Shown here: positions 55,071 to 64,000 of the stretch, one piece after another
Position numbering within the stretch: position 1 is the first letter of the stretch
Layout of the letters: each line of letters starts with the position of its first letter
From: Trichobilharzia szidati
Lineage: Eukaryota; Platyhelminthes; Trematoda; Strigeidida; Schistosomatidae
Reading direction: 5' to 3'
DNA length: 64,000 nt
Assembly (NCBI GenBank): GCA_944472155.2
Contig: OX235271.1
Span: 23,009,710-23,073,709 of the forward strand
Position numbers and translations under genes: made by a program
Notes under the pieces: model-generated
What the model was told of the DNA's origin: nothing
The model's input: the letters and a program-made list of their open reading frames with translations, nothing else
Databases searched by the model: none

Positions 55071-55074
55071 TTGT

Positions 55075-55390
55075 TCCCTATAGGCGGAGGCCCTTCGGTG
55101 CATGTTCAGAAAATCGGCGGTGTATACAAATATACTTGTATCTGCGAGAAGAGTTACATGGGGAGAACAGAAAGAAGGGCATGCTTCCGATTTTCTAAAC
55201 ATGTATCAAAAAGCCTACGCCTCGAAGGAACAATAGTGCCATTGCCAGGCATCTCCTTGATATGGGTTACGAGGTGGACAGCTTAAAATCCTCCACGATT
55301 ATTAATAGACAATACAACTCTCTTATCTTCAATTTCGCCGAAGCAATCTCCATCAAACGCCTGAAACCCGATTTGCGCGTTGTTTAGAAA
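55075..55390 (+). pseudogene. Penelope-like element GIY-YIG piece, plus strand
   Basis: IGGVYKYTCICEKSYMGRTE (55105-55165) is the GIY-YIG core, and in another frame AIARHLLDMGYEVDSLKSST and FAEAISIKRLKPDLRVV end the protein near 55385. It is the mirror-image neighbour of 54927-55070. Confidence 0.75.
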
Positions 55391-55865
55391 GAAGCGGTTA
55401 TCAGCCTCTCCTTGCCTTGGTAACTGGGTGCTTTCATCCTCTCCTCCATCTGATTACGCAACGCCAAGAACTCTATTCCGGATCATTATTATTGTTTGGG
55501 ATAAAGTGCTTATTATTACTATGATTAGCACTGTATGCATATATTGATCGGTTGATTTTTTGTTTTTGAAAATGAACTCACCGTGCAAGTATTTTAAAAT
55601 TGTTTTTGTAGATACATTTAATAATGTTTTTCGGCTATAAGCAGCTGATGAGAAGCCAACGAAGTAAACAAAAGATGGTACGATTTTATTCTGCACAAGC
55701 CACTATTGTTCTTGCTTTATTCAAGCTAAATTATTTTGTTTAGTGACTTCTACGGTATCTATTAGCCGACAAAATGTTGTTTGTTTTTGTTTTTTTAAAT
55801 GAGTTTATGGCTTTGAATGCCATTTTATTCTTTTCTTGTTAATTAGAGAATTCTATTCACGTTAA
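55391..55865. other. Unassigned sequence
   Basis: No recognised motif. Confidence 0.4.
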
Positions 55866-55867
55866 TT

Positions 55868-56095
55868 GGTGGATGGTGACTATCAGTGGAATCCAAGACA
55901 ACACGCACCTCGTCCTATTTGGGACTCGTCGTCTGCATGTACCTGCATTCCGAAGTTACTGATGATGTTCCCACCATGGAGGCTCGAGCCCAGTGCCCAT
56001 AGTTTCAAACGCCAAAGCGTTACCTACTGGACCACTTGGGTCACGAGAGCCACCTTTTATGCAACGGGTCATATTAATTATTTAATTCAATTTTA
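55868..56095 (-). mobile_element. Sm-alpha-like SINE, minus strand, mutated hammerhead
   Basis: The minus strand has A box TGGTCCAGTAGGTAACGC, B box GGGCTCGAGCCTCC, then the hammerhead segment 55955-55882 with stem II GTCC/GGAC intact. The core reads ACGACGA and the GAAA box reads GAGG, so it is inactive. Confidence 0.75.
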
Positions 56096-56099
56096 GATT

Positions 56100-56295
56100 T
56101 TCCAAACAAGTGATTGGACCGAAGTGCCCGGTCTCGGATTGCAGGTACATCCAGTCACCATCCACCAATTAACTTCTAATTACATACTCAGACATCGTTG
56201 AAGCATCTGCATAAGAAGTCGACATGTCAACCTGAGACTGAACACTTCGGTCCAATCAATCGACGGGAAAAGCTAAATTTGAATTAAATAATTCT
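56100..56295 (+). repeat. Sm-alpha flanking module, plus strand, with internal inverted repeat
   Basis: TGATTGGACCGAAGTG at the left and CACTTCGGTCCAATCA at the right form a perfect inverted pair around the GTACATCCAGTCACCATCCA segment. The same right module is present at 60060-60165. It lies head-to-head with the minus-strand Sm-alpha copy. Confidence 0.6.
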
Positions 56296-56904
56296 ATTCA
56301 CAGTTTCAAAGGATCCCTCTTTGTATAGATGCTGTTTTAAAATCCCTATTGTTGCTATTGTCATCATTTTGTTCATGCTTGTCACTCATGTCGCCCTTAT
56401 TATTATTATTGATATTTTTTAAAATTTTCAAAAACCTAAGACGTAATTACTAACTGATGAATCGATAAGGAACACTGAACAATAAACTACTGCTATTAGT
56501 TCAAAAGAGTGCCATATCAAAAATAGAATACGATAAAAGAAAGAGTCATAACACAATAGACAAACGTGAATATTATGAAAATGACAAATAACTGAAGACT
56601 GGCAAGAGCTTTTGAAATCAATAACATGCATGACAAAGATCGATTACATTTGTGCCACTGGGAACAAACTTGAATATGTCATGAAGATTCATCCTGTGAA
56701 CGGTGGCAGTGGCGAAATCTAATAAGATTAATAGTGCTTGAAGCATAAAAAAGAAGCCTATATTTTTATAGGTGTTAGTTAGTGTTTCAGAGTAAAACGT
56801 CCCGATCATAGTGAGGATTAGAATATTGTCGGAAACTTTATCGACCCCCCCCCCCCGAAAAAAATACTAATTGAAAGTACTCTTTTCACTTAACAGATAC
56901 CATG
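56296..56904. other. Unassigned sequence
   Basis: Run of C at 56846-56856. No element recognised. Confidence 0.4.
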
Positions 56905-57570
56905 TTTCACTGACTAACTGGTTCCAACATAGAACTAGTGTGCACAGATGTACACCAGATCAACTCGACACACTCCCTCACTGTACCACACAAACCAAGA
57001 GAACAGACTAAATACAGATTCAAAACAGAGATAATAGACAGAAGTGTGAATGAGGGAGAAGAATTGGAGTAATATGGAAAAACAATAGACTTTATTGGAT
57101 ATGACGAATCACTCACAAAGAGTGATGAATGCATCTTCACCAACATCGAGAAGGACGACTTTCAGCCATATCACTGATTGTCTCTACAACTAATATTGGT
57201 TCTTACCATCCCAAGGACCCTAACTAGCCAGCCAGCCGGTCAATGTACATCTCCCTACGTGGCTGGCTGGTTCAAACTAACTCTCATGGATTTCATTGAC
57301 TGATGAAGCCATCTATTCGTTTGACCACCAACCACTAGCAGTTCTTTTCCAGCCTGATCCATCCTATGTCATTGCCCGTCGTTGAGGAAGGTGATCGATG
57401 GCTAGGTATGCATGCGTAACACATGTCCTAACCATCTCACTGAATTGATGCAGCTGCTTCACAACCTAGTCGATTGATTTCTCCTCCTTATCTAGCACTT
57501 GACGCCTAACCTCACCCTAGTATACCACCACCTTAAACGGAAGACAGAACGCAGACACCTACGATGGAAG
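56905..57570 (-). mobile_element. RTE-like LINE 3' end with 3' UTR, copy 4
   Basis: Same order as the 20921-22080 copy: 3' UTR (CACAGATGTACACCAGATCA), then decayed C-terminal RT (ACGCCTAACCTCACC, ATAGTATACC region). No readable protein remains. Confidence 0.65.
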
Positions 57571-57639
57571 ACATGTTTTACAGAAAAGTGGTTCCTACAA
57601 CAAAACTGTCTTTATCAATAGTTAAAATAATGAACGGTC

Positions 57640-57830
57640 TACAAGTTTGTCTTGTAACCGAAAGGTCATGGGTTGGAACCTAACGATTGGTTCCTACTAC
57701 CAATAAGTCCCTAAACTAGGATGACACAGCTGGCTGTCCACTACTCTAATACTGGTTTCCAATAGTTCCCTCTATTTCATATCAATCCGACAATTCAACA
57801 ACACGAAAATATGCAAACACCTGAATATAT
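57640..57830 (+). repeat. SINE-HH copy, strongly decayed
   Basis: GTCTTGTAACCGAAAGGTCA, GGGTTGGAACCTAACG, then AGTCCCTAAACTAGGATGAC and ACTGGTTTCCAATAGTTC. The ribozyme is not preserved. Confidence 0.5.
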
Positions 57831-58802
57831 TGTGATGCATAAAAATCAAAAGTTCATGATAATCGTGACAAAAATACTGAAACACACGAACAAGAATATT
57901 GATATCTTCTGACAGCTGCTATTTTAAGGCATTATTTTATATTTAAATGATAAGCAGTAATCATATACCGTAGAACTCAATCTTTATTAACTCACTGATA
58001 AGTGAGTATAAAAAACCACTTATGCATTACAATGGTCAAATGAAAATATGCGAAACTGAAAATACATATGATTAATTGCCTACATCTAAACCAACCAATC
58101 AGGTGTGGCGAATCTTTTATTACAAAAGTCATATATATATATATGCACGTGGGTATATTGATTGCAAAATAAACAGTCTAATAAATCGATATGTCGATTT
58201 CTTTTTTAAATGCTTAAGGAATATACACGCTTATTTAGCTCTATAAGGATGAAGAGAAAAGAAGCATACTGAAATAAATAAACAAAAATGAATAGCTACT
58301 TTTCGCCATAAAATATAATAATTACGTATATATATTACGGTTAAGCCACACACACAAAAAAAGAAGACAAAAAATCAATATAGCCAGAAAATGTTAAACT
58401 GTGCATCACATCCAGCCTTCTTCCGTCTCCTTTTTTTCTCTCTCTCTCAAATATACTTTTGAAACGAATAATATAATAAACTAAGCTAGTCAACAGGTGC
58501 ACACACAGGAGAATAATAACCACCACCAACACCATCATCAAATCAAGAACAACATCGATTCCAGTGTCGTCTTGTATGACAAATATATTAAGCATAATAA
58601 GTGTAAGAGTCTAAAATACTGTGAACACTTATATATATATACATACAAAAACTATGTGTGCGCAGGTGTATTCACATCAAAGCGAGAGAAAGAAAATATT
58701 ATAATAGTGCAAATATATAGAGTTCATAAGTCCACAACAAATGTGAAAGTAAGCAATAAATGCATTTGTGAAGGTAGGTAAGTGCACGGTAAACAGACCA
58801 AC

Positions 58803-58839
<37 letters not shown>

Positions 58840-58990
58840 GACCATAGATAGTTACATAAATTGCTACATACATACATTTATATTATAGATAGTTCGGGGA
58901 CTACACATAAACATTAAAAGTAATTAATTTCAACAGGAGACCTCGGCTCAACACTCGGACAAACAGATAGGAATGTTCAAGAATTGTTTT
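57831..58990. other. Unassigned AT-rich sequence with (TA)n
   Basis: TA run at 58808-58834 and a T run at 58987-59001. No element recognised. Confidence 0.45.
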
Positions 58991-58994
58991 TTTT

Positions 58995-59330
58995 TTTTTT
59001 TGTAGGGATTCTATTTGTCTCAGGTTTGAACCATGGATTGATATCAGTTAGAGAACCATTGAAAACCAGCAGGGAGTACTGGACAGCTGTTTCATCCAAG
59101 TTTGTTCGAACCCAGAATCTTCTGATGATAAGGCAAGCTCGTATACCATTCAGCCACTGGGCCCCTTATCCAACGGCTCATGAATTCTGACTTTTACCCA
59201 TTCGTGAATTTTAAAGCAACCACCAACCAATATCATCAGCGGGAACTTCATCCTCACTCCCGACTGGATGGACCCCATTGCTTATGACTTCTCACTAGAA
59301 CTCCGGGCAACTTCGCCAGGTAGCCAGTTC
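58995..59330 (-). mobile_element. SINE-HH copy, minus strand
   Basis: Minus-strand 5' module, A box AGTGGCTGAATGGTATACGAG, B-box region decayed, ribozyme mostly deleted (ACTTGGATGAAACAGCTGTC remains), then tail. Head-to-head with 59335-59480. Confidence 0.65.
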
Positions 59331-59334
59331 CTAG

Positions 59335-59480
59335 CAAGCCTTGTAACCGGAAGGTCCTTGGTTCGAAACCCGGTGGGCGCATTGCTGAAGACTCCCAAGC
59401 AAGGACGAAACAGCTGTTCAGTACCTTCTGGTGGTTTTCAATGGTTCTCTAACTGATATTGATCCGTGGTCTAACTTGAA
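59335..59480 (+). mobile_element. SINE-HH copy, plus strand
   Basis: B box GGTTCGAAACCCGG (59360-59373), hammerhead core CTGAAGA (59385-59391), GAAA (59407-59410), CAGCTG, TT at the cleavage site, then tail. Stem II has a C-C mismatch at its base, then three pairs. Activity is doubtful but the core is intact. Confidence 0.65.
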
Positions 59481-59690
59481 ACAGATAGGAATGTATTATA
59501 TGCGCATATTTACTTAACAGAATCGAACAAACCCAGAATATACTCCCCCCCTTCTTTGAACCTCTTTTACATAATAAATGTTATATGCAGTAAAGTCCAA
59601 ATTCGTGTATATCCGTCACACAGCAATTACAAATCATACGTTGATTAATTCTCACTGCTGAATGATTCTCATGGACGAAGGTAAAAGATT

Positions 59691-59695
<5 letters not shown>

Positions 59696-59724
<29 letters not shown>

Positions 59725-59742
59725 TATTTATATATATTGAAA
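59696..59742. repeat. (TA)n microsatellite
   Basis: TA-rich run. Confidence 0.85.
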
Positions 59743-59939
59743 CAAAGTTGAGAACAAATGCAAACTATACAGACAAAGCCGAAGGTTTCCTACCATCAAC
59801 AAATGGCTTCTTCCTCATGCAACATCCAACATCACAACATACTGCACCATAGTGTAGAACAGTACGTCATTTCATTGATTCTTTACTGAGGGGAGTAGTA
59901 AGCAGTGTCATAGTGATGTGTTGACTGGATTCAGTCAGT

Positions 59940-60170
59940 CAAGTAGTCAGATGATCTATCTGAGACATCAAGCTGACGAGTCCCAAGTGGGACGAAATCC
60001 GTGTTGTCCTGGATTCCACTGCTAGTCACCATCCACGAATTAAATTTTAGTCACACGCCCAAGACATCGTCGAAGCATCTGCACAAGAAGGCCGACATGT
60101 CAACTTGAGACCGAGCACTTCGGTCCAGTGAATCGACGGGGAAAATCTAAAATTCAATTAAATATCTAAG
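59940..60170 (+). mobile_element. Sm-alpha-like SINE 3' part with hammerhead
   Basis: Lacks the tRNA-like head. Carries the hammerhead (59965-60022), the CACCATCCACGAATT segment and the terminal module with GCACTTCGGTCCAGTG. The final ATTAAATTTTAG-like segments match other copies. Confidence 0.7.
59965..60022 (+). ncRNA. Candidate hammerhead ribozyme (Sm-alpha-like)
   Basis: The core CTGACGA (59973-59979) fits CUGANGA, since N7 is free. Stem II GTCCC/GGGAC is 5 perfect pairs with an AAGT loop, and GAAA follows at 59994-59997. A 9-nt stem III segment pairs poorly. TC (60007-60008) is the cleavage site. Stem I pairs 5 of 6 near the core (ATCAAG with CTGGAT). It is the best Sm-alpha core in the window; stem III is the weak part. 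Confidence 0.6.
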
Positions 60171-61345
60171 AGACTTTAAAATTGAACTGAATATATGTTA
60201 GTTGGTCGAAGGTAGGATACGTCTTGTTGATGACTGTCAGTAAGCACGACGCAACCTAGCTAAAAGGTCACTTAAAGTTAGACAGACAGCTAAGTTGGTT
60301 ACCGTCTTTATGTGAACTTCACATACATCAACCATTTGTCACTCTAATACACACAAAACACTTCAACTTCAACTAATAATCAATGAACAAACAAACAAAC
60401 AAACAAAAAATGCAGGATCCCGGAAAAACAAATGGCTAACACGCACGCACTCACACACAAACACACACATAAACAAAAGGAAACTGTGATAAAACCAAAA
60501 AAAGTGGTAAAAGCTATAAACGCCACCTTCACCTCAATTTAATAATCAAAAGCGTTAATAAACAAAACGAAAGTGCACACACACACAAAGTGAAGTAGTG
60601 AAGCCATAAAAAAACAAAAAAGGTGAGAAAATCAATATCATAATCGAACAAACAAGTGTATACTACCTTCGTAACCATCCAATGAAGCTGTTAGAAAATG
60701 TAATAACAACAAAATAATCAATTTAAAAGATGCACACAGATACAGATGTGTATGCATTACAACACACATGGACTATTATTATTATTATAAATATATGAAT
60801 AGATTTAATAACAAATCTAAGAATTCAAATAAGCACAACCTAACCGAATGTAACAATTGACAAGTAAGTAAGTAACTTTTGGTGTTGTTTAGTTTTTTCC
60901 AATTTGTACTGTATGTGATTGATTTTATCAAGATGTGACCTTGAAAATGTATTTCAAATTCTAGGAATCTTGAATAATATGGATGCTATTGTCTACTTAT
61001 ACTGGTGAGTCCAATACACTCCAATGGTACCTACTAAACTTGAGGAAAGGCCTGATTGTGGGTGGCAATATATTCCAATACATGAGATAATTGTGTTTTT
61101 TTTCAGTTTTGTCCTTCAGTCTCAAAATGTACTTCTGAACATCTTACAAAAACTGGGTTTTCAACTAGATAGATCGATATGGTGGATTTCTTGAAGAAGG
61201 TTTGTGCTTCAGCACGCTCAGAGACTATTGTGTCATAGGAAATACTGTTAATTAAAATATTTTATTTGAAAATATTGTACGAAGGACAAATATCACGCAT
61301 TAAACTCCTTTGCAAAATTCTGTAAATAATAGAAACACTGTCCAG
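60171..61345. other. Unassigned sequence; possible MARK intron
   Basis: AAAC run at 60385-60405, CA-rich runs near 60440-60470 and 60575-60590. Free of recognised transposons. Holds the microexon candidate at 60667-60687. Confidence 0.4.
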
Positions 61346-61350
61346 AATAT

Positions 61351-61582
61351 TTTTTTTCCTTCACGTTCCCCAGTGGAACATAGAGCTTCAAGCTAGAGGC
61401 TTGAAGTTCCTGTAGCAGTGCTTATTTTCACAGGATGGGGTTGTTGGCCTCATGTCCAACCTTTCCTCTTCACCAGCATTATTTCTGGCTTAGCGAGGTA
61501 AAGGAGTGCGTCGGCCGGGGATCGAACCCCGGACCATGTGCATGGTCGGTGAGCGTCCTAACCGCTATGCTACCGACTCACA
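61351..61582 (-). mobile_element. tRNA-derived SINE-A, best-preserved copy
   Basis: On the minus strand, A box TAGCATAGCGG and B box GGTTCGATCCC both match pol III consensus exactly. The body and the end near GTTCCACTGGGGAACGTGAA are intact. It serves as the reference for the other SINE-A copies in the window. Confidence 0.8.
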
Positions 61583-63184
61583 GATATATAGATTGATAGA
61601 TAGACAGGTTCATCTCAGGGTCAAAAACGAACTGTTCAGAGTAGAATAGCAAGTAGAGGTTTTTTTGTCTGTCGAGTTCATTATCAAACACAGTTGCAGA
61701 AAAATATTTCAATTTTCAAAGATAAACAGTAAGTTAAAACAAGAACAGTTTATGATAAGCTGTTCAGAATAGTAAAATTCAAATTTGTGTAAATTCCAAT
61801 AAGCAATCAGTAGTGTAAAACACCTGTTTCTACAGCTCCAAGAGTGGGTAGAATTCAGTATTTTTCTCTCGAAATGCTCTCATGTGTGGCCACGCGTTCT
61901 TCATAGCGTCTCGCTGTGCTAGGAAAGTCCTTTTCATCATTATCTTCAAGTGGCGGAGAATGTTCCTCACAAAAGTCAAAGGATGAATACGAATGTCTGG
62001 CGTTTACAAACGGACTGATAGACATGCTGGTCTACACCTAAGCGCGGGGGGGGGGGCTAAAACACACTGATTTCAAACCTATGGTGTACACGGACTCCAG
62101 AATCCGAACGGACCGAATGACGTATGAACCTGCTTTGGTCACCATCAACCATAGTAACGCATCTCCTGACGCTGGTCAACTACCTTGTAAATCAGACCTC
62201 ATATCAAAGGCTCGGAGGGAGAGTTGTTTAAGGCAACCACCTGATTCGGTCTGAGTGTCCGGGAAGAATAGCAGCCCTCACGCGCACAAACTATGCGGTT
62301 TTGTGTGGCACATCTCTTGGTGCCAATAATGCATCAAGTTTTTGTTTCAATAATAATAATAGTGATAAAAACCGAAGACAGTCTTCATAATGGATCGATA
62401 ACAATGAAAGAGGAAATTCAGTAAATGATCCACGGCTCTGTTCTGTCCAGCATGGGGGATTACGGGTTCGCACTGTTGATGAACCTCAAAAACAAAGATC
62501 AAATCAATGTCCAATGCTTCTTGCTTTTCAATGACCATGTCTACTTCTCTTTCTTTCTAATATAGATCTGTTACGTAAATTATCTTTAAACAATCCATAG
62601 AGAGAATCGAAACCTTTCATATTACTGGGTCTCTAACTTAGCACAAAGAATAAAAGCCCCTGATTATCTCGTTAACGATATGTTGTCGTGGTTGGTAGTC
62701 GATTGCCATAAATACGACTAGGTTCTATTGCTTATATGATCTAATCCAAGCGCTTATTTATTTTGATGAACACATAACGATGAGTAGAAAGCCATCTCTA
62801 TCATCCATTGATTTAGAGGAATTGAAAATGATACACGTGTTAACAGACACACATAGCAAACTCATATTTTGATGAAAAAGTTGTATCCCATTTTACTATT
62901 TTTATTATTACTATTATTATAATTTTAACATGTCTGTTAATCGATAGGAAAAAAAATTGACGATTGGCGAAAATTTCAAAATTTCACACAGGCGATACAA
63001 AAAAATCCATCCATCCATCAGAATTAGGGATATAAATTCAGAAAGACCAATCAATGAAAATAATGGGATTGTTGTCAATAAGATAATCGATCGATATGCC
63101 TTTATTTTTGCATATCACTTGTTTCACATTCTAGACTTATATTGAAATGAAACAATGGAGAGGAGATTTATGGATTAAGTGATA
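61583..63184. other. Unassigned sequence
   Basis: 61850-62340 is less AT-rich and non-repetitive in look, with a G run at 62045-62054. No coding motif could be named. The rest is AT-rich. Confidence 0.35.
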
Positions 63185-63300
63185 TATCCATGAGATGGAT
63201 ATTTTGATCTAGTTGTGTTCTCTAAGGAACTGGTTGATTTAACTGCACAGCTTTCGTTGTCCACCTTCTAGACAACATCCCTTCAGCATAGGTTTTAGTA
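63185..63300 (-). repeat. Fold-back repeat fragment
   Basis: The minus strand shows CATACTAAAACCTATGCTGA, hairpin GTTGTC/GACAAC, then TTAAATCAACCAG and AGAGAACACAACTAG, the same order as 44015-44095. Confidence 0.6.
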
Positions 63301-63302
63301 TG

Positions 63303-63615
63303 AAATGCCCTATTCAGGTAGATAGTTACCTGAGGTTCTAGTGAGAAGTCGTGACCAGTAGGGTGCAGCAGGTCGGGTGTGAGGACAAATACTCGCCACC
63401 GAAGACATTGGCTAGTGGTCGCGCTATGTCGTGAATTGGCAGAAGTTAGAATTCATGGGCTGTCCATTGGATTGGGTCCAGAAGGTCTTGAGTTCCAACC
63501 CCGCTGGAGGTGGCTGCGTACTGATAAAGAGTCCCAAGTACTAGGAAGAGACAGCTGCCCAGTACTCCCAGGTTTTCCAATGGTAACCAGTGTCAGCTCA
63601 TGATGAAGTCCTGAA
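63303..63615 (+). mobile_element. SINE-HH copy with full 5' module
   Basis: The 5' module (GTTACCTGAGGTTCTAGTGA; CGCGCTATGTCGTGAATTGG) is well preserved. The tRNA-like head has lost its A box, and the B box is GAGTTCCAACCCC. The ribozyme core reads ATAAAGA and GAAA is changed. Tail truncated near 63615. Confidence 0.7.
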
Positions 63616-64000
63616 ATGAAATTATTTGAATTCTCGCCATGATTGATGATATAATTATATCACTTGATAACCATTGTCGTGATTCATTGTCAATTGACAT
63701 TGATCATTTTCTATTGACTTGTAATTTAAGCTTTCTTGTCATGTGATTTACTTTTTGTTAGTTCGTAAATGTGATGTATAGTAATGTGTCTGTTGATCGC
63801 TGATTCATGCAAGGCTTCTAGCAATTCCTTGGTGGCAGTACTTTCGGTGTTTCCTCTATTTACAATTTCTACATTATCTAAATCAAATTCATGTGTCCAT
63901 AATTATCTACATGCACCAATATGAAAAAGGGATACATATCGTGCATTTTCACGCGCTGATTTATCCTCTTCGATTAGGAAGGACATGAAGGGAACGCCCA
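63616..64000. other. Unassigned sequence at the right edge
   Basis: No recognised motif. Confidence 0.4.

Noticed and set aside
61495..61575. Possible tRNA gene on the minus strand (perfect A and B boxes)
   Set aside because: The same head is attached to a SINE body at about eight other places, and no acceptor stem closes it. It is a tRNA-derived SINE.
1..64000. CRISPR arrays, bacterial operons, phage or rRNA genes
   Set aside because: None seen. Introns, SINEs and LINEs show animal nuclear DNA; the periodic arrays are microsatellites without spacers.

Overview
The window looks like nuclear DNA of a schistosome or close relative (digenean flatworm). Evidence: AT-rich sequence full of microsatellites; Sm-alpha-like tRNA-derived repeats with hammerhead ribozyme motifs; CR1/L2-like and RTE-like LINEs; Penelope-like elements (PLEs) with a GIY-YIG domain; and a host gene broken by introns of about 8 and 12 kb. 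The species cannot be fixed from this sequence.

Layout. 1-1190: nothing recognised. 1190-5760: decayed CR1/Jockey-like LINE on the minus strand, carrying two later SINE insertions. 6630-14105: a minus-strand L2/CR1-type LINE whose reverse-transcriptase end (6631-7545) and endonuclease end (12865-14103) flank a plus-strand two-ORF CR1-like LINE (about 7546-12420) with both frames open. 14856-15960: decayed Ty3/Gypsy integrase region. 16-22 kb: unassigned DNA, a dispersed repeat and 5'-truncated RTE ends. 22.1-24.4 kb: probable 3' UTR and flank of the host gene. 24385-46844: three minus-strand coding exons of a MARK/PAR-1 kinase gene (A 45999-46844, B 33440-34056, C 24385-25124), joined by exact phase matches. 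The last exon encodes the C-terminal KA1 domain. The introns and everything to 64000 (upstream of exon A) hold SINEs, RTE ends, PLE pieces and a 762-bp (CACT)n array. The kinase and UBA domains were not found and probably lie beyond the right edge.

Two systems deserve attention. (1) The intact CR1-like LINE has ORF1 and ORF2 overlapping in the -1 frame. ORF2 has no ATG before its endonuclease domain. The overlap contains a canonical slippery heptamer A_AAA_AAC, a 7-nt spacer and a 10-bp hairpin, which is the architecture of programmed -1 ribosomal frameshifting. (2) Besides Sm-alpha-like copies, the window has many copies of a second tRNA-headed repeat (here SINE-HH) whose A box and B box are followed by a hammerhead-like core (CUGANGA, stem II, GAAA, UC cleavage site, stem I). 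One locus is a head-to-tail dimer with a period of about 387 bp, as expected for self-cleaving, retrozyme-like repeats. A third repeat (here SINE-A) has a tRNA-like head but no ribozyme core that I can see.

Limits: repeat names SINE-A, SINE-HH and repeat C are local labels. Repeat boundaries are read by eye and are good to roughly 10-30 bases. Family assignments rest on recognisable motifs, not searches.
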